Below the pieces are notes generated by a model that saw nothing but the letters and a program-made list of their open reading frames with translations, searched no databases and was not told the origin of the DNA. A program made the position numbers and the translations under genes. From positions 1 through 58,414 of IMG/VR virus record IMGVR_UViG_3300032304_001218: a stretch of 58,414 nucleotides of DNA; one strand, written 5' to 3'. Positions within the stretch are counted from its first letter, which is position 1; every line of letters begins with the position of its first letter. The DNA comes from a virus. This document shows positions 14,482 to 21,614 of this stretch, in pieces.

Positions 14482-16132
14482 TGAACTGTTCCTCTAACCA
14501 AGTAAAATCATTTATCATTTTTAGTGCTTCTAGATTATTTTTATTTTCTAATCCGTAATCTCTTCCAGCTCTAGCACCATTTATTGCATATTCTCCATAC
14601 TGCTTATCTAATCCTTCATTGCACCAGCTGTCTAAACGTTGTTGTGTTTCTTCTTCGAACTGCCGTTCAATTACTCGACTGGCTAGTTTACAACATTCTC
14701 TAAATGCTGATCGCCATGTTGTAAACTCGTCAGTATTAAATTCGTTGATGTTAGACACAGTGTCCATGGCCTTAAATTTCTTAGATATGCTTGTGGTCAT
14801 ATCCGATGTGTTAACATCCATATCTAATGTTAGTTGACGAGGTAACAGTTTAACTCCACCATTGCCGTATTCCAAATTGTTGATAGGATTCCGACTTCTC
14901 CATACATGTACACAATCTATATCATAGCTACTCATAACTAGTTCAAAACCAAAATCATCTTCAATTATAGCATCACCGTCGACAATCCATACCATATCTG
15001 TGTCACATATGCTTACTGCTTTGATATGTGCATTATGAATTCCTTTCACTCCATGTATACGCTTTGCTCTTGGACATTTCTCTAATAAACTTTTGTAGTT
15101 TTTGTCAGCATTAGATTCATTGTAAGATATAAAAACAACATCATATAATTTATGCTTAGACACTACCTCATCATGTTCTTTCTTTTCAATTAAAAATCTA
15201 TGTGAGAATTCTCGTTGACTTATCGGCATTTGTCTTGAAAGCAGCATCAAACTGTTCACTGTGATTTCTTTGCCGTTAAAACTATGTTTAAATGCATGGT
15301 TTATTTTTCGATCGTGATCATATTTTCCGTCGTTGGGATCGAAGTACATATCAAAAATACTGTTGTGTGTAACTTCTATTTCAGGCCAGATACCCCAGAA
15401 TAGCGGTTGTTTTTCTTGTTCGATAACGTTGACATATTCATTATATGATGTGAGAATGTACTTATTATATTGATATTTGCTAACCACTCGGTCATATTCT
15501 TTTTTATCAATAGCATATTGATTGATAAATTCTCGATTTGATAAAGGTTTATATTTGCTGCAAAGAATTACTCCACTGAAGTGCGAAGCATTTTCATTAC
15601 ATAGATTTTTGAATACATGATTTTCTCTACGATCGTAGCGGTTATGGTGACTGAAATATATGTCAAAAATTGTATTATCAATTATAGTAACTTCCGGCCA
15701 TACTAACCAAAACATTTCATCTGTTATTTTTTGATATTCTTCAAATGTGTTAGGAGAATATACATTATATTTTTTTGGGGTGCTTGCAACTATGTCTATT
15801 TCTTTTTTTTCTGTAAAAAATCTATGATGGAATTCTCTTTGAGATATTACAACATTTTTAGGGAATAGACAAATACCGTCATAATGTTCACCGTTTTTAA
15901 ACACATGAACATACATGTCGTCCCATTTAGTAGCTTTATGATCTAATAGATTAAATGAAGTTAGATCTATATCGTCCCAGATAACCCAGAACATTTTAGT
16001 AAATGATTTGGATCTTATTTCTTCGTATGATGTTATGTTTGTAAGACGTTGAGCAAGAGGATACTTAGACTTTATTACTGCCCAGTCTGTATCATTGCCG
16101 TTAGCTTTAGAAACATAAAAAATATCATACAT
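14459..16132 (-). CDS. Three-repeat protein fused to glycosyltransferase-like domain (557 aa)
   Basis: Residues 47-119, 140-218 and 245-325 are three copies of one unit: FW.IWPE, an FD.YF strand with YD/NH.FK, then PIS.REF.HRF..EKKE.D.VVS. After them, residues 326-557 form a glycosyltransferase-A-like domain: VVFISYNESNAD, HGVKGIHNAH and an acidic DGD at 385-387 (IVDGDAIIED) at the usual metal/nucleotide-sugar position, then NGGVKLLPR. This last domain is clearly paralogous to the protein of the next gene upstream (HGVKGSDHAHK, VDADNIV, NGGLKLW). The repeats may bind substrate or assemble the enzyme. The donor and acceptor are unknown. It overlaps both neighbours. Confidence 0.7.
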   Translation of the reverse strand: MYDIFYVSKANGNDTDWAVIKSKYPLAQRLTNITSYEEIRSKSFTKMFWVIWDDIDLTSFNLLDHKATKWDDMYVHVFKNGEHYDGICLFPKNVVISQREFHHRFFTEKKEIDIVASTPKKYNVYSPNTFEEYQKITDEMFWLVWPEVTIIDNTIFDIYFSHHNRYDRRENHVFKNLCNENASHFSGVILCSKYKPLSNREFINQYAIDKKEYDRVVSKYQYNKYILTSYNEYVNVIEQEKQPLFWGIWPEIEVTHNSIFDMYFDPNDGKYDHDRKINHAFKHSFNGKEITVNSLMLLSRQMPISQREFSHRFLIEKKEHDEVVSKHKLYDVVFISYNESNADKNYKSLLEKCPRAKRIHGVKGIHNAHIKAVSICDTDMVWIVDGDAIIEDDFGFELVMSSYDIDCVHVWRSRNPINNLEYGNGGVKLLPRQLTLDMDVNTSDMTTSISKKFKAMDTVSNINEFNTDEFTTWRSAFRECCKLASRVIERQFEEETQQRLDSWCNEGLDKQYGEYAINGARAGRDYGLENKNNLEALKMINDFTWLEEQFNERCRKD

Positions 16133-17018
16133 TGTGTGTATGCCGATAGTAAGTTAAACTTAAATTAATAGTCTCGTTATATAAATCTAAGGTGTATCTG
16201 CTTTGTTGTGCATCTAGCCAAGGCCATTCTAATCCTAACTGATGTTTAATTTTTAATCCCAGATCTTTCGCATGTTCTTCTATATATGTATGATTAATAT
16301 TTTGTTCGTAGATATTCCTTAGGATTTCAAAATCACGGACATCTACATAATTCCAATCTGTACAATTAGTCATCCATGTTCCTATACGAGCACCAAGAAT
16401 AGCATATATACCGTTTTCTTGGTGCATTCCAACTGTACTCCACATTCTTAGTCTATGAATGTTATGCCACCAAATACGTTCTCGAATTTCCTGTGGAGGA
16501 ACCTTTTCTCCGTCAAGCAAGGTCATCTTAACACCTTCACGAAATCCGGCTCGCCATGCTTGAAATGGAGATCCCGTAATTATACTAGTGCTATACACAC
16601 TAGGAAAATGCTGGTATCCATCTTCCCAACAAAAATCTACCTGTGCTCGATCACTTGTAGAATTTTCATGTGTTCTCATATCAAGAACAAACTGTTTGTT
16701 CCAGAGTTTTAAACCGCCGTTGCCATATCTCAATCCGTTGACATTATTTTGGCCACACCAGCAGTATACCTGTGTTTTTGGATCGCTCATATCAATGTCT
16801 AAATTAAAAAATTTAGGATCTACAATGTTATCAGCATCTACAGTAATGAACCAATCTGTATCACTTAATTTGGCTGCGGCTTTGTGTGCATGGTCACTGC
16901 CTTTGACTCCGTGAACACGTTTGGCCCAAGGCACCTTGGCACAGAGGTCAGCATAGTGGAGATCAGCATTCGGTTCATCATAGCTTAAAAATACTACGTC
17001 AAATTCTATTATTTTCAT
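16125..17018 (-). CDS. Glycosyltransferase-like protein (297 aa)
   Basis: A single-domain protein starting MKIIEFDVVFLSYDEPNAD. It has HGVKGSDHAHK, an acidic DAD (61-63 in ITVDADNIVD) where GT-A enzymes bind the metal and nucleotide sugar, then GNGGLKLWNKQ and FQAWRAGFREGVKM. The remainder is aromatic-rich. By fold it would move a sugar from an activated donor in the cytoplasm. It is paralogous to the C-terminal domain of the following 557-aa protein, which suggests local duplication. Overlaps of eight and four bases with its neighbours place it in the cassette. Donor and acceptor cannot be read from the sequence. Confidence 0.7.
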   Translation of the reverse strand: MKIIEFDVVFLSYDEPNADLHYADLCAKVPWAKRVHGVKGSDHAHKAAAKLSDTDWFITVDADNIVDPKFFNLDIDMSDPKTQVYCWCGQNNVNGLRYGNGGLKLWNKQFVLDMRTHENSTSDRAQVDFCWEDGYQHFPSVYSTSIITGSPFQAWRAGFREGVKMTLLDGEKVPPQEIRERIWWHNIHRLRMWSTVGMHQENGIYAILGARIGTWMTNCTDWNYVDVRDFEILRNIYEQNINHTYIEEHAKDLGLKIKHQLGLEWPWLDAQQSRYTLDLYNETINLSLTYYRHTHNV

Positions 17019-17632
17019 TTATACTCTATCGCATATTTTTTGAATAATCTTTTAGTATATACACTAAATTTAGGATAATTAATTTTCTTAATTGTAATTG
17101 TTTTACCTACAAGTTCATTAATAGTCAACGAAACTACTTGTAAAATTTCATTGGGATCATTATACCCGGTAATCAAAAAATCCATAGTGGTATTACCGTC
17201 CCAAACTATGTTCCTAGGACTTCTTTGATTTTTGTATTTTTTAGTTCCGCCGAATTCAGCCGACAACTGTATTTTTAAAGTTTTATCTTTTTTACTGTAA
17301 GTCAAATACATATCAGGATCAGTCATGTCAGTGTATCCGACAGAAATGATTCTATGTAATACGTCGTCTAATTTATTTAGAGTTTGTATTTCTGCTATTT
17401 CAAGTTTTCCTGAATTGATATCTATTAAACATTTTTCAATTTGTATTTCTGCTGAAATTATGCTCTGTGCCAACTCTCGATCTATTGGTACTTGATTGTC
17501 TTGATCAGGAAATGCATAGTCAGGCCCTACACTCAGAACCTTACCAGTTGAAGGGTCAAACACTGCAACATAAGTCACTTCTGGGGGTTTGTATTCAGCT
17601 AACCATTTATCAAAATCTTCTATTGTTTCCAT
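17015..17632 (-). CDS. Hypothetical protein in modification cassette (205 aa)
   Basis: A soluble protein starting METIEDFDKWLAEYKPPE. The N-terminal part has VTYVAVFDPSTGKVLSVGPD; the middle is helical; the C-terminal part is beta-rich with ITGYNDPNEILQVVSL and a basic end (YTKRLFKKYAIEYK). It has one Cys and no nucleotide-sugar or radical-SAM motif. It lies between two glycosyltransferase genes and overlaps both. It could be an accessory protein, a carrier or a modified substrate of the cassette. I do not recognise the family. Confidence 0.6.
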   Translation of the reverse strand: METIEDFDKWLAEYKPPEVTYVAVFDPSTGKVLSVGPDYAFPDQDNQVPIDRELAQSIISAEIQIEKCLIDINSGKLEIAEIQTLNKLDDVLHRIISVGYTDMTDPDMYLTYSKKDKTLKIQLSAEFGGTKKYKNQRSPRNIVWDGNTTMDFLITGYNDPNEILQVVSLTINELVGKTITIKKINYPKFSVYTKRLFKKYAIEYK

Positions 17633-18459
17633 GCTATTTCCTCTAAAATATGGGTCAGCTCTCTGTCAATTTTATTTTTTTCCACATAGTGAACTATGTC
17701 ATTCTGTTGATAATTACCTATTTTCAATTGACCTTTTTTATTGAGATAGAAACCAACATGATCACTCCATTTATTAGCCGGCCACGGCCAATTCTGTACA
17801 AGGGGTTTCATATGTACCAGTCTCGGAAATTCTAATGGATAGGCAATGTCATCTGTTATGTCTAGTATTTGTGCAGCTAGAGCAAATGCTTCGTCCGTGC
17901 CCATAATTTTTGGTTTATGTGCTGTTAGAAAAATATTTGCAAACTCCACCGGATTCTGTATGATATCTCTGCCAAGATCAAAGAAATGTTTGGCTAGTGT
18001 TGTATCTTTACGAAAAAAAGTCCACATAGAATATAGGTCGGGCAAATTATTCGCATCAAAAGTTTTTCTATAACTTCGATCAGTTACTATATCACCTCTG
18101 TATGTATAGACCTTATTGGCCACATACAAGTCACAATTTTCGACGAAATAATCTATCCAGTGGCTATAATCTCTGGTAAACAACATATCAACGTCTAAAC
18201 AAACTGTACATTCAAAGGGAGATAACCGATCCATCCAAGATCTGCCATTCCAAAATGTCTGCTCATCCCAAGCGATTACATGATCAAAAACCCAAGGACT
18301 GTTTAATTCGTTGATTTTTTCTACATCATCTATTACCAGTGCTACTTTGTCGTATCCTGGTTTTTGTGTATTTTTTATACTGAGAGCAAGACCGTATGCC
18401 AGTTGCAGATAGTCAACAGTGTCACTGTGTGATACGATAAGCAAATAGCCAAAATTCAT
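17620..18459 (-). CDS. Glycosyltransferase-like protein, GT8-type layout (279 aa)
   Basis: Starts MNFGYLLIVSHSDTVDYLQLAYGLALSIKN, the N-terminal strand and helix seen in GT-A enzymes. A DVD triad follows at residues 89-91 (VCLDVDMLFTRD), flanked by hydrophobic strands as in metal-dependent GT8-like transferases. Later MGTDEAFALA offers the acidic Asp often found across the active site, and a His lies in FPRLVHMKPL. The size is right for a single catalytic domain. It overlaps the next upstream gene by four bases. Sugar and acceptor unknown; a virion protein or surface glycan is the likely target by context only. Confidence 0.7.
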   Translation of the reverse strand: MNFGYLLIVSHSDTVDYLQLAYGLALSIKNTQKPGYDKVALVIDDVEKINELNSPWVFDHVIAWDEQTFWNGRSWMDRLSPFECTVCLDVDMLFTRDYSHWIDYFVENCDLYVANKVYTYRGDIVTDRSYRKTFDANNLPDLYSMWTFFRKDTTLAKHFFDLGRDIIQNPVEFANIFLTAHKPKIMGTDEAFALAAQILDITDDIAYPLEFPRLVHMKPLVQNWPWPANKWSDHVGFYLNKKGQLKIGNYQQNDIVHYVEKNKIDRELTHILEEIAWKQ

Positions 18460-19316
18460 ATCATCTCCAATAATTGCTGTTGATTTCTAATAATACTCTG
18501 TTTGTTCATGATATGGATATCGACTCCAGATATTGCAGCAGCACAATAATTGTTGTCTAACTTATGATCTATCAGAAATGTTAAACGTTGATCATTTACT
18601 TCATATAGAATATCTCTATCGAGTGCAGATAAAATCGGTGGTAATATTCCTAGACTAGATTCGACATATCCATCTAATATGTGTTTGCTCACACTAAAAG
18701 CAATGTCATTTCGAAATTGCCGATGGTCAAATCTAAACACATCGGCGTAGTGTCTATAGTTTTCTTTAACATGATTAACTGTGTCAAAAAATAATCGTGT
18801 ATTTTCATTCTTTGTGAACATCACCGTAGTGGCCCAATATAATTTCACACCAGTGTCCGAAACATGTCTATCAAGATATTTCATTCTATCTTGGCTGTAA
18901 ATATCATTTATAGATTCACCTATCAATAAATCGCAGTCTATGTTCCAGTATTTGTTAAGAACATCGGAAAATATTAAAAAGTCACTGTCTATCAATAGAG
19001 TCCTATCATATGGGGTCAGACTCCAAGCAGTGTCTCTATTGACATTCACGAATGGTACTGTGCTGCTGTTTTCACCATCAAACAGTCGCCTTTGATTGTC
19101 AGTAATAGGTCGGTCAGCCACAATGATGTTTTCAAAAACTTTTTCAGCTAGATGAAATATTTGAGACTGTTTCATCCATGATATAGTAGAATCATCAGTG
19201 ACTAATGAAACCGGCATAGACAAATGTTTTTTAGCCAGACCCGCGCTGATCACTGACAATAGAGCATAGTCAACTGCGCGGGTATTATGGGCGTATATTA
19301 ATATCCCTTGTTTCAT
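18456..19316 (-). CDS. Glycosyltransferase-like protein (286 aa)
   Basis: Starts MKQGILIYAHNTRAVDYALLSVISAG and resembles the preceding transferase in outline: N-terminal strand-helix, a DSD triad at 110-112 (LLIDSDFLIFSD) and, later, FDHRQFRNDIAFSVSKH. This looks like a GT-A fold with a DxD metal site, possibly a distant paralogue of the 279-aa protein. There is no membrane segment. It begins in an overlap with the 116-aa gene and ends in a four-base overlap, so the two transferases are probably translated together. Substrate unknown. Confidence 0.65.
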   Translation of the reverse strand: MKQGILIYAHNTRAVDYALLSVISAGLAKKHLSMPVSLVTDDSTISWMKQSQIFHLAEKVFENIIVADRPITDNQRRLFDGENSSTVPFVNVNRDTAWSLTPYDRTLLIDSDFLIFSDVLNKYWNIDCDLLIGESINDIYSQDRMKYLDRHVSDTGVKLYWATTVMFTKNENTRLFFDTVNHVKENYRHYADVFRFDHRQFRNDIAFSVSKHILDGYVESSLGILPPILSALDRDILYEVNDQRLTFLIDHKLDNNYCAAAISGVDIHIMNKQSIIRNQQQLLEMI

Positions 19317-19663
19317 GTATCTAATAATTTTTCTACAGATCTACTCTTTTTGATATTTTGATAATGTTCAAAATATTCATTGGTTACTTGAAAGTATCTA
19401 TCAAATACTTGATCACGGAACACTGTGAGATCGTCAATGAGTATAGGATTTTGATTGATATCCAATAATACCACTGAATGTATTCTGCCCTTATTGATCA
19501 AGATTTCTACAAAAGTTAACAGATCTCTGTCTATGCGAAAGATACCGCCGTTAGTGCCATACGTGAGATTAGCTTCTGAACGTTCTTTGAGAGTTTTTTT
19601 CTGAATAGAAAAAGTCTGTTGATAATTAGCAAAATCCAAAGCTTTAGCAAAGTGTTCTTGCAT
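19313..19663 (-). CDS. Conserved marine T4-like phage protein (116 aa)
   Basis: Starts MQEHFAKALDFANYQQTF; AGGAG six bases upstream sets the start. The layout is ANYQQTFSIQKKTLKER, then YGTNGGIFRIDRDLLTFVEIL, then VVLLDINQNPILIDDL. I recall this pattern in short proteins of marine T4-like phages, where the gene often lies near virion genes. No enzyme motif is present. It is the first gene of the cassette and has its own late-type promoter upstream. It may be a virion or regulatory protein unrelated to the sugar enzymes that follow. Confidence 0.7.
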   Translation of the reverse strand: MQEHFAKALDFANYQQTFSIQKKTLKERSEANLTYGTNGGIFRIDRDLLTFVEILINKGRIHSVVLLDINQNPILIDDLTVFRDQVFDRYFQVTNEYFEHYQNIKKSRSVEKLLDT

Positions 19664-19672
19664 GCGGTCTCC

Positions 19673-19696
19673 TAAATAAACTGTGCAGTTTATTTA
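19673..19696. repeat. Perfect inverted repeat, 11-base arms
   Basis: TAAATAAACTG (19673-19683) and CAGTTTATTTA (19686-19696) are exact reverse complements separated by two bases. On the minus strand the downstream arm ends next to the AGGAG ribosome site of the 116-aa gene, and the upstream arm overlaps the late-type octamer. It could be a weak terminator for the tail genes, an operator, or a ribosome-site hairpin that only read-through mRNA can form. Confidence 0.55.
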
Positions 19697-19698
19697 TT
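19691..19698 (-). promoter_or_regulatory. Late-type promoter octamer (AATAAATA)
   Basis: On the minus strand AATAAATA, one mismatch from TATAAATA, lies 27 bases before the ATG of the 116-aa gene. The predicted start, near 19684, falls at the centre of the inverted repeat. The resulting leader of about 20 bases contains AGGAG. It is well placed to drive the whole glycosyltransferase/radical-SAM cassette. Confidence 0.5.
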
Positions 19699-19720
19699 AG
19701 TTAGAGTTTGCTGGGGGAAA

Positions 19721-20701
19721 TTAACTGCCAGTAACCGCGCCGACAGCTATTGTAGGGTTAGTGACTGTGAATACTGTACTGCTGGGAACCATTATACCTG
19801 TGGCAAACAATGTGGATACAGACACCGTTAATGTGCCGTCAACAAAATCTTCCGGAGGTATAGTCGAGGGTGAATGCGGTCCTGTGGCAGGATCCACATA
19901 ACCGTCGTTCCACAACACACGAATTTCTCCAGAAAGAGCAGTTCCTGTGCTATTGTTAGTTACACCGCCTGTACATCTAGCCTGTAGTTGCCAGTTGTTT
20001 GAACCGTATGGACTAGAAGCTGTGGCTGTATAATATGTTTGAAATGCGTCTGTAACTCGATACCAATTTAAACCGTTACTAGGAGATGTACCGGTGCCTG
20101 GATTATTGCCGCCAAAACTCTGTGTACCTGCTGAACTCAACAATGAGGTCCATGCAGTATTTTGATTTGATGTTACACCTCCGCTTCTTGACGAAGAAAT
20201 TCGTATCTGTCCACCACTGTTAAAAAAATATCTTGCGGCATTCGCAGTTGGAAATGAAAAAGTTACAGTGCAAGAACTTTGTGTAATCCATGAACCAGTT
20301 CTTGATTGCGACACAGCAGCGGTTGTGCCACTTTCTCCTGCGGCCACTAAGAATCTAGTTGTGGTGATATTATTTGCCCAATCATCATACTGTTTCTGCG
20401 GTACATCCAGTGTACCGGTGTCAGGAGTGAACGATGTTGTGTATCTGATGGTACGGCCCTCGGCTACCTGTGCTGTGGTGGGATTAACACCGTTGATATG
20501 CTTGTAAGCATTGATAATGTCAAATCTAAGATTTGCCCACTCATTGATAGTGACTTTTTGACCTTCGGCGACAGCTGTAGAGACTATCCTGGCTTGTTGT
20601 CCATATCCAAAGTTTGCACTGCCGTCACCTAACACAGCAACTATCTTGTTTCTGATATCGTTGTAATCCGCTTGTATAATTTTACTATTGACAGCTGGCA
20701 T
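19721..20701 (-). CDS. Virion structural protein, paralogue A (326 aa)
   Basis: Beta-rich, Ser/Thr/Gly-rich protein. The conserved N-terminal half contains YNDIRNKIVAVLGDGSANFGYGQ, WANLRFDIINAYKHING and ARYFFNSGGQIRISSS. It parallels the next upstream gene product throughout, so the two arose by duplication. The family is found in marine T4-like phages as small structural or fibre-associated proteins. No catalytic motif is visible. Only a late-type octamer and five bases precede the ATG, with no Shine-Dalgarno sequence. Confidence 0.7.
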   Translation of the reverse strand: MPAVNSKIIQADYNDIRNKIVAVLGDGSANFGYGQQARIVSTAVAEGQKVTINEWANLRFDIINAYKHINGVNPTTAQVAEGRTIRYTTSFTPDTGTLDVPQKQYDDWANNITTTRFLVAAGESGTTAAVSQSRTGSWITQSSCTVTFSFPTANAARYFFNSGGQIRISSSRSGGVTSNQNTAWTSLLSSAGTQSFGGNNPGTGTSPSNGLNWYRVTDAFQTYYTATASSPYGSNNWQLQARCTGGVTNNSTGTALSGEIRVLWNDGYVDPATGPHSPSTIPPEDFVDGTLTVSVSTLFATGIMVPSSTVFTVTNPTIAVGAVTGS

Positions 20702-20706
20702 AGGGT

Positions 20707-20714
20707 TATTTATT
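20707..20714 (-). promoter_or_regulatory. Late-type promoter octamer (AATAAATA), close to ATG
   Basis: AATAAATA on the minus strand fills the 16-base gap between the two structural paralogues. Five bases separate it from the ATG at 20701, so initiation six bases downstream would make a leaderless mRNA. It may alternatively be a chance A+T match in a short gap. Confidence 0.4.
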
Positions 20715-20717
20715 CAA

Positions 20718-21614
20718 TCACGAGGCTGTGACTACACTGAATGAATAGCTAGGACTAACCACTGCGAAAGTACCGCTGGGTTGTAAAAGTCCTGAAGCTT
20801 TGAGTTCTGATGCAGTGATAGTTAATGTTCCGTTGACAAGATCTCCGGGCGCTGGAGCACCGGGATCAATGTAGCCGTCGGTAAGTGTTACTCTTAAAAA
20901 CAACTGCGTGGCTGTGCCTGTAGAATTATTAGGCACGTTAGTCCGTGCTTCTAGTCGGTAATTATTAGCGGAGTACTGGTATGCCGCACTAACAGAAACT
21001 TGATCATAGGTTTGAAAATTGTTAGTGAGAGTATAATAATTAACAACTCCTGTGTCAGCTCCAAACGATCGTGTGCCTACGCTGGCTAAGAAATTAGTCC
21101 AGGTATTGATTTGTAGAGTAGACGAACCTCCACTCAGGGAGGTAGTGAATCGTATTTTACCGCCGCTGTTGAAAAAATATCTAGCTTCATCACTGGTTGA
21201 GAATGTAACTGTTAAAGTGGCTGTCAACGATGTAGACCACGGTGTTGTGTGTGTTTGACTGGCAGCAGTACTCACAACTGATTGACTGCCTGCTACTTGA
21301 AAGCGATTGGTTATAGCTGTTTCTAATAATGTATCGTAATTGCTGTTGGGCGAACTTGCTCCAAATCCGATAGGATCACCTACATTTACAGTGATTATGT
21401 CGGGTAATACTCCATCTTGATGAAACTTAATATTGATAATGTCAAATTTTAGTAAATCCCATTGTGCTTTGGTTATAATATTTCCGGTGAATACATCGGA
21501 ACTTTGCACAGTCTGCCCATAACCTCTAGTCCCTGAGCCAGTGCCAATCAAGGACTGAGCCTTGTTCTGTATGGTCACATACTCTGCTGAAGCGATGCTA
21601 GTCCCTATAGCCAT
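20718..21614 (-). CDS. Virion structural protein, paralogue B (298 aa)
   Basis: Same architecture as paralogue A: EYVTIQNKAQSLIGTGSGTRGYGQ, WDLLKFDIINIKFHQDG, ARYFFNSGGKIRFTTSLSGG and a beta-rich end (YIDPGAPAPGDLVNG, then LTITASEL). The shared ARYFFNSGG block and the WxxLxFDII block show the relation. It overlaps the upstream fibre gene by one base (stop/start at 21614), so translation is probably coupled. Likely a fibre-associated or capsid/tail decoration protein; no tested role can be claimed. Confidence 0.7.
   Translation of the reverse strand: MAIGTSIASAEYVTIQNKAQSLIGTGSGTRGYGQTVQSSDVFTGNIITKAQWDLLKFDIINIKFHQDGVLPDIITVNVGDPIGFGASSPNSNYDTLLETAITNRFQVAGSQSVVSTAASQTHTTPWSTSLTATLTVTFSTSDEARYFFNSGGKIRFTTSLSGGSSTLQINTWTNFLASVGTRSFGADTGVVNYYTLTNNFQTYDQVSVSAAYQYSANNYRLEARTNVPNNSTGTATQLFLRVTLTDGYIDPGAPAPGDLVNGTLTITASELKASGLLQPSGTFAVVSPSYSFSVVTAS

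Noticed and set aside
8498-19663. A classical RiPP precursor peptide gene for the radical-SAM enzymes
   Set aside because: No short frame with leader/core layout, repeated Cys/Ser/Thr core or ribosome site was found in the cassette.
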